Shown here: piece by piece, positions 47,389 through 57,694 of the stretch
How the letters are laid out: each line of letters starts with the position of its first letter
Position numbering within the stretch: position 1 is the first letter of the stretch
Assembly (NCBI RefSeq): GCF_001039355.2
Contig: NW_019775497.1
Span: forward strand, 224,678 to 288,677
DNA length: 64,000 nt
Direction: 5' to 3'
Source of the DNA: Lingula anatina
Taxonomy: Eukaryota; Brachiopoda; Lingulata; Lingulida; Lingulidae
Translations under genes and position numbers: made by a program
Notes under the pieces: generated by a model
What the model was told of the DNA's origin: nothing
Databases searched by the model: none
The model's input: only the letters and a program-made list of their open reading frames with translations

Positions 47389-49452
47389 ATGTACCTTGCA
47401 ACAGGAGTAGCAGGGGGTTACCTTTGCACTATATTATTTTTGTTGATCTGCTGCAACGGTACTACATGTGGTAGTGCTGATGGAGAAAGTCTTGTAGAAG
47501 AATGTCCAAAGGAGTGTCGCTGCAGTACCACATCTCCCTCTTCCAACACAGTTGATTGCTCCGGAAGGTCCATCAGATCCATACCCCTGGACATTCCACG
47601 TAATACAACCGTCTTAGACCTACGAAACATCGGTCTTTCTGAAATACCGCCATATGCATTAAGTCATCTGGAGAACTTAAACGCACTTTACCTGGGAGGA
47701 AATGACATAACAGCGTTCAACGAGAACAGTTTTGCGGGTTTAAAGGCATTGGAATACTTGAATCTGTTTCCAATTCATCCAGGAATGAATGTCGACTATA
47801 GTACCTTCCCTCCAACTTTGTTCCGTGAATTAACCTCGTTGAAAACCCTTCACATTGGTGGCATGGGTTCGGGTGAAAATGTTCAACAAGATTACATAGA
47901 TTGCACATTAGCCCCTTTACACCAGTTGGAGGAGTTGTTTTTGTCTTATTTGCCTCACGGAAATTTATCATTTGGTCCTGGATATAGTAACCTATCGTCT
48001 CTGAAGACACTAGTTTTCAAGAGGTATTCAAGTACTGAGACACAGTTGCAAAAAAAGGCTTTCGTGTGGTTGAAAAATTGCCCAATCGAAAAACTTGCTT
48101 TCATTGACTGCAACATTAACCGTTCGGACCCAGATATGTTGTCTATTTTTCCACATTTAAAAGTGTTAGATCTGGAGTGCAGTTATTTTTTGTCTTCGCA
48201 AAATGTAGAAGATTTTATTTGTGGCTTAAAGAACAACACAGTCGAAACTATTCGCTTAAATAATATTTTTCAAAAACGAGATAATGGTGCCATACCTGTC
48301 TCACACTGGACGATATCAGCTTCAGCTTTCAAATGCTTAGAAAATACGCCACTGAGAACACTGGAATTAATAAAAAACAGAATAGAAGGATTTGACTTGA
48401 ACAACTTGCATTATTTTCCGAATTTGGAATATCTTGATCTGTCAAATAATATCATGATGTTTTTCCCAGAAAATGAAAAGGAGAATGTTGGAGAAAACAG
48501 TGTTGGGGATTATTGGGCATATTTATATCCACTATTAAGAAAACTTAAGTATATGAGAATCGACAATAACTTGATAAACAAAAATAAGGACCCTCCAAAA
48601 TGTGACTTAACGCATTCTTTTTGGAAAGGCCGCCCGTCATTCAAACTTAAACAATATGTACATGTAGCCAGGTCTTTAAATGAACAAAACATGCCTTTAC
48701 CGGTTATAAAAGTGCTTTTACCTGCAAATTTGGAATTCGTGTCAATGAGTTGGTGGCCAGTTAAGGACGATGGAGTTTCTTCTTATTGTGCCTTAAGAGG
48801 AAGTTTATATTTTTATCCAAATAAGGTACGCTTTCTTAAAATGGAAGGAATTGGTACAAAATATATACCATATATATTTTATGGATTGGACAATTTGGAG
48901 CATCTCGATGTTTCCCATAATATCCTCAACTGTCTTCCAAGAGATTTTTTCAATGGTCACTTTCCATCGTTGAGGTCCCTAAATCTTGGTGACAACAAAC
49001 TAGGACCTTTAATAAGTGAGGGTGGGATACTTCCAGTAAAACTCCCAGGCTTAGAGTTTTTGGATTTATCATTGAATGAGATCAGGACCATCCCTAAGAA
49101 CTTTTTTGACCACCTTGTCTCCCTTCAGCGGCTGTTGCTGCGCGGCAATTACCTTAAAAAGGTGTCGTTCAGTATGGTTAATTTCGTGTCTGTGGAATAC
49201 ATAGATCTGAGCAACAACAAACTACAGGCATTTTCATCAGAAGAGATGGAAAATATAAGGAAACTAAATTCGAGCTTCAGCGTGCATTTGAATATGACGA
49301 ACAATCCTGTAGACTGCACTCTTTGCGATGGGGAGGAATTTCTTCAATGGCTTATTTTTTCAAATATTACAGTAACATTTTCCAACGACTCCAACTGCCC
49401 CATGAATGGTTCAAAAATAAGTCTGTGGACTACACTGAATGAACTTCGGTAA
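47389..49452 (+). CDS. Toll-like receptor, copy 3, ectodomain only
   Basis: A frame of 687 residues: signal peptide (YLCTILFLLICCNGTTC), complete N-cap (ECPKECRC), leucine-rich repeats collinear with copies 1 and 2 (LEHLDVSHNIL, LRSLNLGDNKL, LEFLDLSLNEI) and a C-cap (VDCTLCDGEEFLQWL and a later NCPMNGS). It stops with TAA at 49450-49452, immediately after NELR, where copy 1 goes on to EKC and the membrane helix. From 49449 the sequence is BEL/Pao pol. No membrane helix or TIR exon of this copy is found in 49.45-55.6 kb. If transcribed it would give a secreted LRR protein, possibly a decoy; otherwise it is a broken gene or an assembly junction. Confidence 0.85.
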   Translation: MYLATGVAGGYLCTILFLLICCNGTTCGSADGESLVEECPKECRCSTTSPSSNTVDCSGRSIRSIPLDIPRNTTVLDLRNIGLSEIPPYALSHLENLNALYLGGNDITAFNENSFAGLKALEYLNLFPIHPGMNVDYSTFPPTLFRELTSLKTLHIGGMGSGENVQQDYIDCTLAPLHQLEELFLSYLPHGNLSFGPGYSNLSSLKTLVFKRYSSTETQLQKKAFVWLKNCPIEKLAFIDCNINRSDPDMLSIFPHLKVLDLECSYFLSSQNVEDFICGLKNNTVETIRLNNIFQKRDNGAIPVSHWTISASAFKCLENTPLRTLELIKNRIEGFDLNNLHYFPNLEYLDLSNNIMMFFPENEKENVGENSVGDYWAYLYPLLRKLKYMRIDNNLINKNKDPPKCDLTHSFWKGRPSFKLKQYVHVARSLNEQNMPLPVIKVLLPANLEFVSMSWWPVKDDGVSSYCALRGSLYFYPNKVRFLKMEGIGTKYIPYIFYGLDNLEHLDVSHNILNCLPRDFFNGHFPSLRSLNLGDNKLGPLISEGGILPVKLPGLEFLDLSLNEIRTIPKNFFDHLVSLQRLLLRGNYLKKVSFSMVNFVSVEYIDLSNNKLQAFSSEEMENIRKLNSSFSVHLNMTNNPVDCTLCDGEEFLQWLIFSNITVTFSNDSNCPMNGSKISLWTTLNELR

Positions 49453-52182
49453 AAAACATTCAAAGTTCATTCATGTAAATTCAAGGTTGCAAAATCCTCC
49501 AAGCGCGCATACGGAAAGTGCCGGTGATTCTCGAATCAGATCTCAAAGTCAAATTACAAACACCAGTATTAATTCAGGCGAGATCAAAAGCGTGAAACTA
49601 CCGATAATTTCAGTGATGATAAATGGCGTGCACAAAGCTTTGGCGTTGTTAGACAGTGGGTCGACTTCATCGTTTATCTCGGAGCGTTTAGTGTCCACTG
49701 CAGCGCTCAGTACTGAAAGCACCGTGAAATATCATTTGAACACAATTGACGGCTCTAGGAGCGCGCGATCTCCTGTGGTTTCTTTTGACGTGTCACCAAT
49801 TGAAAACAGGTCGGTGAAATACCGCGTGTCAAATGTTTTCGTCATTCCTCGCGTAAATGTGAGAGCAAATGACATGATTGATGTGGAATCATTCCCGCAT
49901 TTGAAGGGAATACCTCTGAGTAACTGCACTGCAGCAGAGGGAGTTGACATAATCATAGGAATGGATAATGCCCATTTGATTATGCCTTTAGAAGTCCGTG
50001 TTGATGAAGATAGCACAACAGGCATATACGCGGCGCGTTCGCGTTTAGGGTGGACTATCAACGGGTCCGTAGATGATACTTTCAATGCTCATGTCTCTGT
50101 AAATCATTTGTCTGTGGATGTAATTCAGGGCAACTATTGGGATGATGATTTTGACATGGGAACTAAATTGTCTTACGAAGACAAAAGAGTGCTTTGTTTA
50201 TGGGAAAACAGTGTTTCCATGAAAGACGGCCATTATGTTCTTCCAATCCCGTGGAAAGATAAGTGCCCGAAATTTCCCGACAATCGGTATGTAGCCGTTA
50301 AAAGGTTGCAAAATTTAGAAAGAAAACTCACAAATGAGGGGATATATGACCGATACAAAGACAATGTCACAAAGCTTATTTCTGATGGCTATGTAGAGCA
50401 AGTACCTCCCCATGAAATTGAGTTGAATGATGGAAGTGAATGGTACATTCCCCACAGACATGTTATCCATCCTGATAAACCGGATAAACTCAGAATGGTG
50501 TATGATTGTGCATGTACGGTGCAGGGTGTGAGTTTGAACAATCAAACTATGCAAGGTCCGGACTTCATAAATAGACTGATAGGGATTCTTTTGCGGTTTC
50601 GAAGGTACAAATACGCTATTATGGGAGACATAGAGTGTATGTATTATCAGGTGAGGGTACCCGAGAAGGATAGAAACGCGCTTCGTTTTTTGTGGCGAGA
50701 AGGAAATAGTTTAGTTCATTATCGCATGAAAGTACATTTGTTTGGAGGGAAATGGTCGGGAAGCGCGAGTTCGTTTGCTTTAAAGCGCACTGTCCGAGAT
50801 CAGGAAGTGAGCCTTATAGTGCGTGATACCGTGAATGATTCTTTTTATATTGATGATTTGCTCGCGTCTGCTAAGACCAAAGATGAAGCTTTCGAGATAA
50901 TTCGTGGCACAAAGGAAGCTGTAGCATTTGGTGGTTTTAATCTAACCAAATTTGTCTTCAGTGATGAGGAACTTTATTGTGCTGTAAATGAGAATGATCG
51001 AGCGAAAGAAGTGAGAGAACTCACACCGAATGTGTATACAAAAGCACTGGGTATCAAGTGGAATGTTATGAGTGATACCTTTTACTACGAGTTTGCTTTC
51101 AAAAGCAGTGACAAAGTCACGAGGCGCGTGATGTTGAGCATGGTTGCTTCTGTATATGACCCACTGGGCCTGTTGTCACCTGTGGTCATTCAAGGGAAAC
51201 GTATTTTCCAAGATTCTACGCGTCTGAAATTGAGTTGGGATGAACCCGTGCCTAGAATGATTGAGAATAAATGGCTGGCATGGGTGAACTCTTTGGAAAA
51301 TGTCAGAAATATTGAGTTCCCTAGAGTGGTGATTCCTGAAAAAGTGTGTGACGGTGTGTCTGAATTGCACATATTTTGTGATGCTAGTAGTGCGGCTTAC
51401 GGAGCATGCGCTTATCTCCGCACTGTCAGTCCTCGCGGTGAAATTTTCGTGACCCTGCTTTTTGCTCGAGGCCGGTTAGCACCCTTGAAAAGTGTCACCA
51501 TTCCTCGCTTAGAGTTGACTGCTTGTGTCACGGCAGTAGAAGTTGACATTATGATTAGAAAAGAAATCAATGTTCTGCTTTCAGCAACTACATTTTGGAC
51601 TGATAGCAAAATTGCACTAGCATACATTTCAAATGATGTAAAGCGATTTAAAACATTTATTTCAAACCGGGTCTCTTTCATAAGAGAAAACACAAATGTG
51701 TGTCAGTGGAAGCATGTTCATGGCAAGTCGAATCCGGCTGACGTTTTATCTCGCGGATGTCAATCAAACGAGCTTTCTCAAAATTGGTTTACTGGAGCAA
51801 AATTTCTGTCAAAATACAAAAGCGAATGGCCAACAGAGGAGACGGATTTTTTGGAATGTTCGGGTGATCTCGAGATCATTTCAAGCAATGTCGTGAATGT
51901 TTTCAATCCGAGTGAAGAGAGTAAATCTCCTTTAGAAATGCTATGGAACTTTTATTCTAGCTTTTACAAGCTATGCAAAGCAGTTGCGTGGTTGCTGAGA
52001 TTTAAGAAATTTTTCCGCTCAAAGACGCTAGACAAAGGGCATATTACTGCGGCTGAACTAAAAATCGCGGAAGATGAAATCATCAAGGCGGTACAAAGAG
52101 ACAGTTTCTCTCACGAGTTAAAGTCTCTAAACAAAACAGGCCAAGTTTCGAAATCAAGTAAAATTCACGATCTTTCTCCCGT
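49449..52182 (+). pseudogene. pol: BEL/Pao pol, copy A: protease, reverse transcriptase, RNase H
   Basis: An open frame in which I see the protease motif ALLDSGSTSSFIS (about 49645), the connector YAARSRLGWTING, the reverse-transcriptase block MVYDCACTVQGVSLN then GDIECMYYQV (first Asp), the FYIDDLL box (about 50842; YIDD in place of the commoner YVDD), the Pao signature YDPLGLLSPVVIQGK (about 51155), and RNase H-like HIFCDASSAAYGACAY and FWTDSKIALAYI. It lacks gag and stops at the N at 52183 before the integrase. The frame seems intact as far as it goes, which suggests a fairly young insertion. Confidence 0.85.
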
Positions 52183-52183
52183 N
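52183..52183. other. Single N: join between two BEL/Pao copies
   Basis: Left of the N the sequence ends CTTTCTCCCGT; the second copy reaches the same words at about 52857-52866 and reads on into integrase. Right of the N it jumps back to a block first seen at 49888. This is a scaffold or collapse join, so the frame running through it is artificial. Confidence 0.85.
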
Positions 52184-53140
52184 AAATCATTCCCGCATTT
52201 GAAGGGAATACCTCTGAGTAACTGCGCTGCTGCAGAGGGAGTTGACATAATCATAGGAATGGATAATGCCCATTTGATTATGCCATTAGTAGTCCGTGTT
52301 GATGAAAATAGCACAACAGGCATATACGCGGCGCGTTCGCGTTTAGGGTGGACTATCAACGGGTTGGTACATGTAGATGATACGTTCAATCCTCATGTCT
52401 CTGTAAATTATTTGTCTGTGAATGTAATTCAGGGCAGATGTTGGGATGGTTTTGATAAGGGGACAAAATTGTCTCATGAAGACAAAAGTGTGCTCCGTTT
52501 ATGGGAAAACAATGTTTCCATGAAAGACGGTCATTATGTTCTTCCAATCCCGTGGAAAGACAATTGCGCGAAATTTCCTAACAATCGGTGTGTGGCCGTT
52601 AAAGGGCAGCAAAATTTAGAAAGGAAACTCACAAATGAAGGGCTGTATGACCGATACAAAGACTATGCTTCAAAGCTTAAGAGATTTAAGAAATTTCTCC
52701 GCTCAAAGGCGCTAGACAAAGGGCATATTACTGCAGCTGAACTAAAAATCGCGGAAAATGAAATCATCAAGGCGGTACAAAGAGACAGTTTCTCTCACGA
52801 GTTAAAGTCTCTAAACAAAACGGGCCAAGTTTCGAAATCAAGTAAAATTCGTGATCTTTCTCCCGTCGTTCAGAATGACACACTAGTTGTCGGTGGTAGA
52901 CTAATTCATTCTGCACTGAAGTGTAAGCAACCATCGATTTTACCTAGAAAGCATGTTGTTTCCAATTTGATTGCTCGAGAAGCGCATGAAAGTGCACATT
53001 TAGGTACGGAATTGACTCTAAGTGTGATACGAAGAAAATTTTGGATAGTGGGTGGTAGAAACTTGGTGAGAAAGATACAAAAAGAGTGTGTTGTATGTAG
53101 GCGTTTTGTATGCGTCGCCAATGATTCAAAAAATGGCTGA
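52184..53140 (+). pseudogene. BEL/Pao pol, copy B, reverse transcriptase deleted
   Basis: 52184-52677 repeats 49889-50371 with scattered changes, then passes at about 52678 straight to a copy of 51995 onward (RFKKFLRSKALDKGH), dropping about 1.6 kb: the whole reverse transcriptase and RNase H. It then continues to the integrase zinc-binding part ([15 protein letters not shown]) and loses frame at 53140. Such an internally deleted copy cannot copy itself. Confidence 0.8.
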
Positions 53141-54073
53141 TTTGCCCGGTGATAGGTGTTCTGAGGGAGGACCCCCCTTTGATGTAGTTGGAATTGATAT
53201 TTTTGGACCTCTCAAAGTCAGGGTAGGTCGCTCAGAAGTTAAACGCTACGGATGCGTTTTCACGTGTTTTAAAACAAGAGCGATTCACTTGGAGAAAATT
53301 TAGAAACAAGCGCATTTCTCAACGGTTTCATACGATTCGTATCGAGACGCGGTTGTCCCACAAAAGTTTACAGTGATAATGGCACAAACTTGGTAGGGGC
53401 GGTAAATGAAATGAACAAATGTTTACGGCAGTTAGACAAAGTAAAGATCATGTCAGAAATGAGACGAAAGGGAATTGATTGGATTTTTAATCCACCACAC
53501 GCTTCTCATTATGGTGGTGTATGGGAGAAAATGATTCGGACAATAAGAAAAATTTTGATGGCTGTGCTGGCAAACTGTGCTAGGTCTTTAACCGATTGGT
53601 CTTTGCAGACTGTATTGTGCGAATGTGAGTGTATAGTAAATGGAAGACCCATTACTAAAATCGGTGAGAATGTGAATGATTGTGATGCGCTCACACCAAA
53701 TCATTTGTTAGCAATCAGAGGAATTCCTTCCTATCCATGGGGAAAATTTGATATTGCTGACACTTACAGAAAGCTGTGGAGACATGTCCAATTTCTGGTG
53801 TCTCAATTTTGGAAAAGATGGACTCGAGAATATTTACCTACATTGCAGGCTCGTTCAAAATGGCATTGCATTCAGAGGAATTTGAAAGTCGGTGACATTG
53901 TCCTTGAAGTAGACGAATCAATTCCTCGTGGACTTTGGCCTCTGGCCATAGTAGAAAGCACCAACGTGGGTAGAGATGGTTTAATTCGAAGTGCAGTTAT
54001 TCGCACTAAAACGTCCACGTATACTAGACCTATCACAAAACTTGTTTTATTGGAAGGGAATGATAACGATTGA
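53088..54073 (+). pseudogene. BEL/Pao integrase catalytic region and C-terminal domain, two frames
   Basis: The frame 53088-53303 gives MADLPGDRC and [12 protein letters not shown] (first catalytic Asp) and ends at a TAG; a frame change follows. DNGTNLVGA (second Asp) at about 53376 and PPHASHYGGVWEKMIR (catalytic Glu) are in the next frame, 53390-54073, which ends with the DUF5641-type GDIVLEVDE, PRGLWPLAIV and TRPITKLVLL. At least two frame breaks make it inactive here. Confidence 0.85.
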
Positions 54074-54229
54074 GATATTTGTATGTTTAAAAATGCAATT
54101 TGAAAATGTGGATTGTATGATCAATATTAAGTAACATCTATTCATCTAGTCATGTGATGAACTGTATAAAAGCCGATGTTGCATGTACTCTGCGCGGTCA
54201 TTTATATACTTACTGGCAGAGTGGAGGTA

Positions 54230-54838
54230 TGTTACGATATTACGTTTAGATTGTGTAAAATTTATGTGTTTAATAAAGTGTAATTCAATAATATAGAGAT
54301 ATTTTGTGTAGTTTACAAAAGTTTACATAAGTTTACTTAAGTTTAATCAGTAACATAAGTTATGAGCATCGTGTTTATTAAAATTTATGTTAGTATGGGT
54401 GTGACATTTTCATGACCAACACGCACATGTATATTTATGTTATCAAATAAATTTACAGTACCAGCTCAGATTTCTATGGCCGTATCTGAGCAGCCAGTTA
54501 ATAGCGGAGAAAGCGAGTCTGGATATTGTTCTAGGGTGAGTGTTTTAAAATTAAATAATAAATAGTAAAAACTTACACACATGCAAAGATCAATTATTTG
54601 TTGTTAAGATCACATGAATTAAGTTGTTTATTATATTTAGTTTATTTATCTCATTATTTTACTGTTTTGTTATTATTATTATTTTTTTCTTTTCTTTTTA
54701 TAGTTTTCACCAGTTTTGTCCAGTTTCTGTTCAGTTTTTGTTCAGTTTCTGTTCAGATTCTGTTCAGTTCTGTTCACTGCGTGAATAAACGGCAGTGTTA
54801 TCCAATGGTGTTGCTTCATTTACTCGTGGTCCGCTACA
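54230..54838 (+). repeat. Probable 3' LTR of the BEL/Pao element
   Basis: It begins TGTTACG directly after a purine-rich GCAGAGTGGAGGTA and ends GCTACA, so the ends are TGT and ACA. It holds AATAAA signals near 54271 and 54783 and TTCAGTTTCTG-type short repeats at 54725-54770. Without a second LTR in the window the limits are a judgement. Confidence 0.5.
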
Positions 54839-55649
54839 CCGTGGGTAGGGGAAATAGCTTTATTGAGGAAAAAATTCTATTTAGCGTGAAAATTGCGACT
54901 GGACATCTTTTAGATTAGCCGTCTAAGCAGAGCCAAAAAGCCAATATTTAACACTAAGCAGGTCTTTGCTGTAATTACGGACACGAATGACGCGTTCAAA
55001 CTTACTTTTATGACAGCCCGTGGAAATATACTTTTAACTTTTCTAGCATCCCAAAATATTTACACGTTATTTTCGTTGTAATGAAGTACTTTATCTTGTG
55101 AAGTGCGTTTATCACGGAAACATGGTTTACTTCAACGTGTAATTATCTTTTAGCTACTAATTTTTAGAGTTGTTTATTCTTCTCATAAGGAAAGGACGAT
55201 CACCATAGCATCAATCGCCCTAACGTGAAACATGTACGTGTACCACGTAAACGGCATTCTTTACACGTTAACGTAGAGATATATGGCGACAGTTTGAATA
55301 ACACTTTTAATACAGATTTGTGCTTGATGCGGTTTTGTTGTTAGCCTGGTTAAGGAATGCCGTCACGATGTGCATTTATTACGGTGGCAAATTACCTGTG
55401 AAAAGAAGGCGGTTGTATTTGACACCGGAACTCAGAATTAACAGACAGCACTCAGGTAAAGTAGGCGTTCACTAGCACTAAAATATTGCTGTAAGTATGG
55501 AATATGTCATAAAGACATCATATACTGAGCTCATAATTTTACCCATTTGTTCAATTAAGGTGGCCCATCCCACCGAATTTTTTCCACCCATAAAATTTAT
55601 ACCTAATTATGTTGAAGCTTAATCATTTGAAAGTCGCCATAGAAGAAAC
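54839..55649. other. Stretch between BEL/Pao and the CCP-ANATO gene
   Basis: No remaining TLR unit, exon or repeat was recognised. The 5' UTR and promoter of the next gene should lie in its right part. Confidence 0.4.
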
Positions 55650-57663
55650 ATGGGTGCTGTCCACCTCAGCGTCGCCGCTGTTCTGTTTGTTGTAACATTT
55701 TGGCAGACTGCAGCTACGGAGGAAGGAGAGAATAGTACGTATTTAATAAGGCGTAATTCTGTTTATTACATTCACTTTTGATTGTTACTTATTAACCTAA
55801 CATCAATATTTATTTGTTTACTTACTTCATTAAGTTTTTTAATATTCTTAGTCCCTAGTTGGAAATTAAATTAAGTTGTATTATATTTCTTAGTCTGTCC
55901 AAATGTATTGCTATTAAAATGCTCATTAAAACTATAGGTTTTGTTTGTATTCGACTCTCTGCGAATCTACTGAAATGGTTGATTCCTAAGGTACGCTCGA
56001 TTTGGCTGTTGAGTGTGAGTGTGTGTTTGTTTGTGTGTAACAATTACAAAGCCAAAATCTTTATGTATATTTGTTGTATTTTGTAGAGAGAAAAAATAAA
56101 ATATAGCAATCAACTTTTCTAAATAAAGGTTATTAACACATGTGATAGAACATCACAATCAAAGTGAACCAAGGATATTTTCCACCATTCTGAATAAATA
56201 TTCTCAAGAAGTTTAACCTTCTTTAATAGAAAACTGTAATTATCAAAAAAAAAAAAAAAACATAAATGGCGATTTTGTTTTAGTAACATGAGGCGTTTTT
56301 GATACCACGAAGTAATTAATGCACAATATTTTTAAATATTTTAAATATTTTTAAAAAATGATAAGCTGCATAAAAAAAATCATCCGGGCTTCTTACGTAA
56401 TTTTTTTCAGCTGAATCTATCCCACCAAATGAAGTTCAAACTTTTTAATCGGTGAACCGCAAAATTTTACATATTTTTCACATTTTAATTTAAAAATTTT
56501 AACGTACATATATTCGACTGTTTGAGAGGAGACTGTATAAGTTGGGTGAATCAAGTTCATACCGCACAAGGAATATTATTTTAGAAATGCACCCTTAATG
56601 CACTTATTTGATAATGATTTATTGCTCGTCTCATGTTAATTAATCTACCTCACTGCGTCACTGGTATTTACGCCTTTGGAGCTGAATTAATCAACAATTT
56701 GTCATTCAAAATGTAACTATGAACGAGTTATCTTGACTTTGTATTCAAGCAATTACCCGCCCATTTACGTAGTTATACGTTTTGGCGTCCATATAAGGCT
56801 CTGTTCTCACAACTTTTAGATCGATCTATCACCGCGGGGAGTCTCACTAGATTACTGTCAGATAATCCGCCTTAAGTGTCCGTCCCCGCCTACTACAAGC
56901 TATAAGGGGTAATTAACTTTCGTGTCCGCCCGGCTGACAGCTATTTAGCGTGAACCCCCAGGGAGTTAGGTCGATCCAATGTAGGTCGATCTAATCTATG
57001 AGAATGGGGTGTAAGAGGCCACCTACTAATAAATTCAGTGCACATAAATTTAAAATACACCAAGAGTTGTTTGAAGCAATGCTGAAATAAGTGCTCAATA
57101 GATCAAGAACTTGCTATATACCGGCACAACAATATTGCCTCTGTGCGACAAATATTTTAACAGTTTTTCAGTTTTTATTCCTGTTTCAAAATTTTACCCT
57201 AATGTTATAGTGATAGCTAAACTGGCAAACAACTGAAAACGCCGTGCAGCTATTTAAAAGACGGTTTGCATTGACCCATTTAAGGTCGGCCACTTTTGTC
57301 TGCCAGTCATTAAATGAAAATCAAGTGACATAATGGTTCTTAGTCAATTTCATCTTATGCACTATTTGTTTACTACAGTTGCAGGTCATCCACTGTTTCA
57401 GCAGCAAGAGTATCACTAGTTTATCAACACAAGTGTAATTTGGACTTACTATCAGTTCACACGATTTAATGAGATTACACCCAAAATTAAAAATACAAAT
57501 TAAAAAAATCTGTCAATAGGCTTGGGCATGTTATTTTTTTTATTCAAAACAGGCAGCCATTTATGAAAATCAACAGGGCACATTCTAGGTCTTTTAGTTG
57601 TCCAAAAAACAAGCAAGCAAAAAACAAGCAAAAATTGCGTCCTATATCGTGACACACACACGC

Positions 57664-57694
<31 letters not shown>

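Larger units (their letters stand above)
41937..49450 (+). repeat. Tandem segmental duplication, unit 3 (TLR copy 3)
   Basis: The third unit, in the same orientation, includes the coiled-coil gene (42964-44890) and the TLR copy 3 ectodomain. About 650 bp at 45700-46355 has no match in unit 2. The unit breaks at 49448 against BEL/Pao sequence. Confidence 0.75.
49449..54838 (+). mobile_element. BEL/Pao LTR retrotransposon, 5'-truncated, probably two copies joined
   Basis: The order is zinc-knuckle remnant, aspartic protease, reverse transcriptase, RNase H, integrase, DUF5641-like end, purine-rich tract, then a probable 3' LTR. The 5' LTR and gag are missing; sequence begins at 49449 inside the knuckle (GKKHSKFIH) directly against TLR copy 3. 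An N at 52183 joins a first copy to a second, diverged and internally deleted copy that supplies the integrase and the 3' end. Confidence 0.88.

Noticed and set aside
49439-53140. One 1233-residue frame across the BEL/Pao region
   Set aside because: It runs through the N at 52183, where sequence already seen at 49889 starts again. It is a join of two copies, not one protein.
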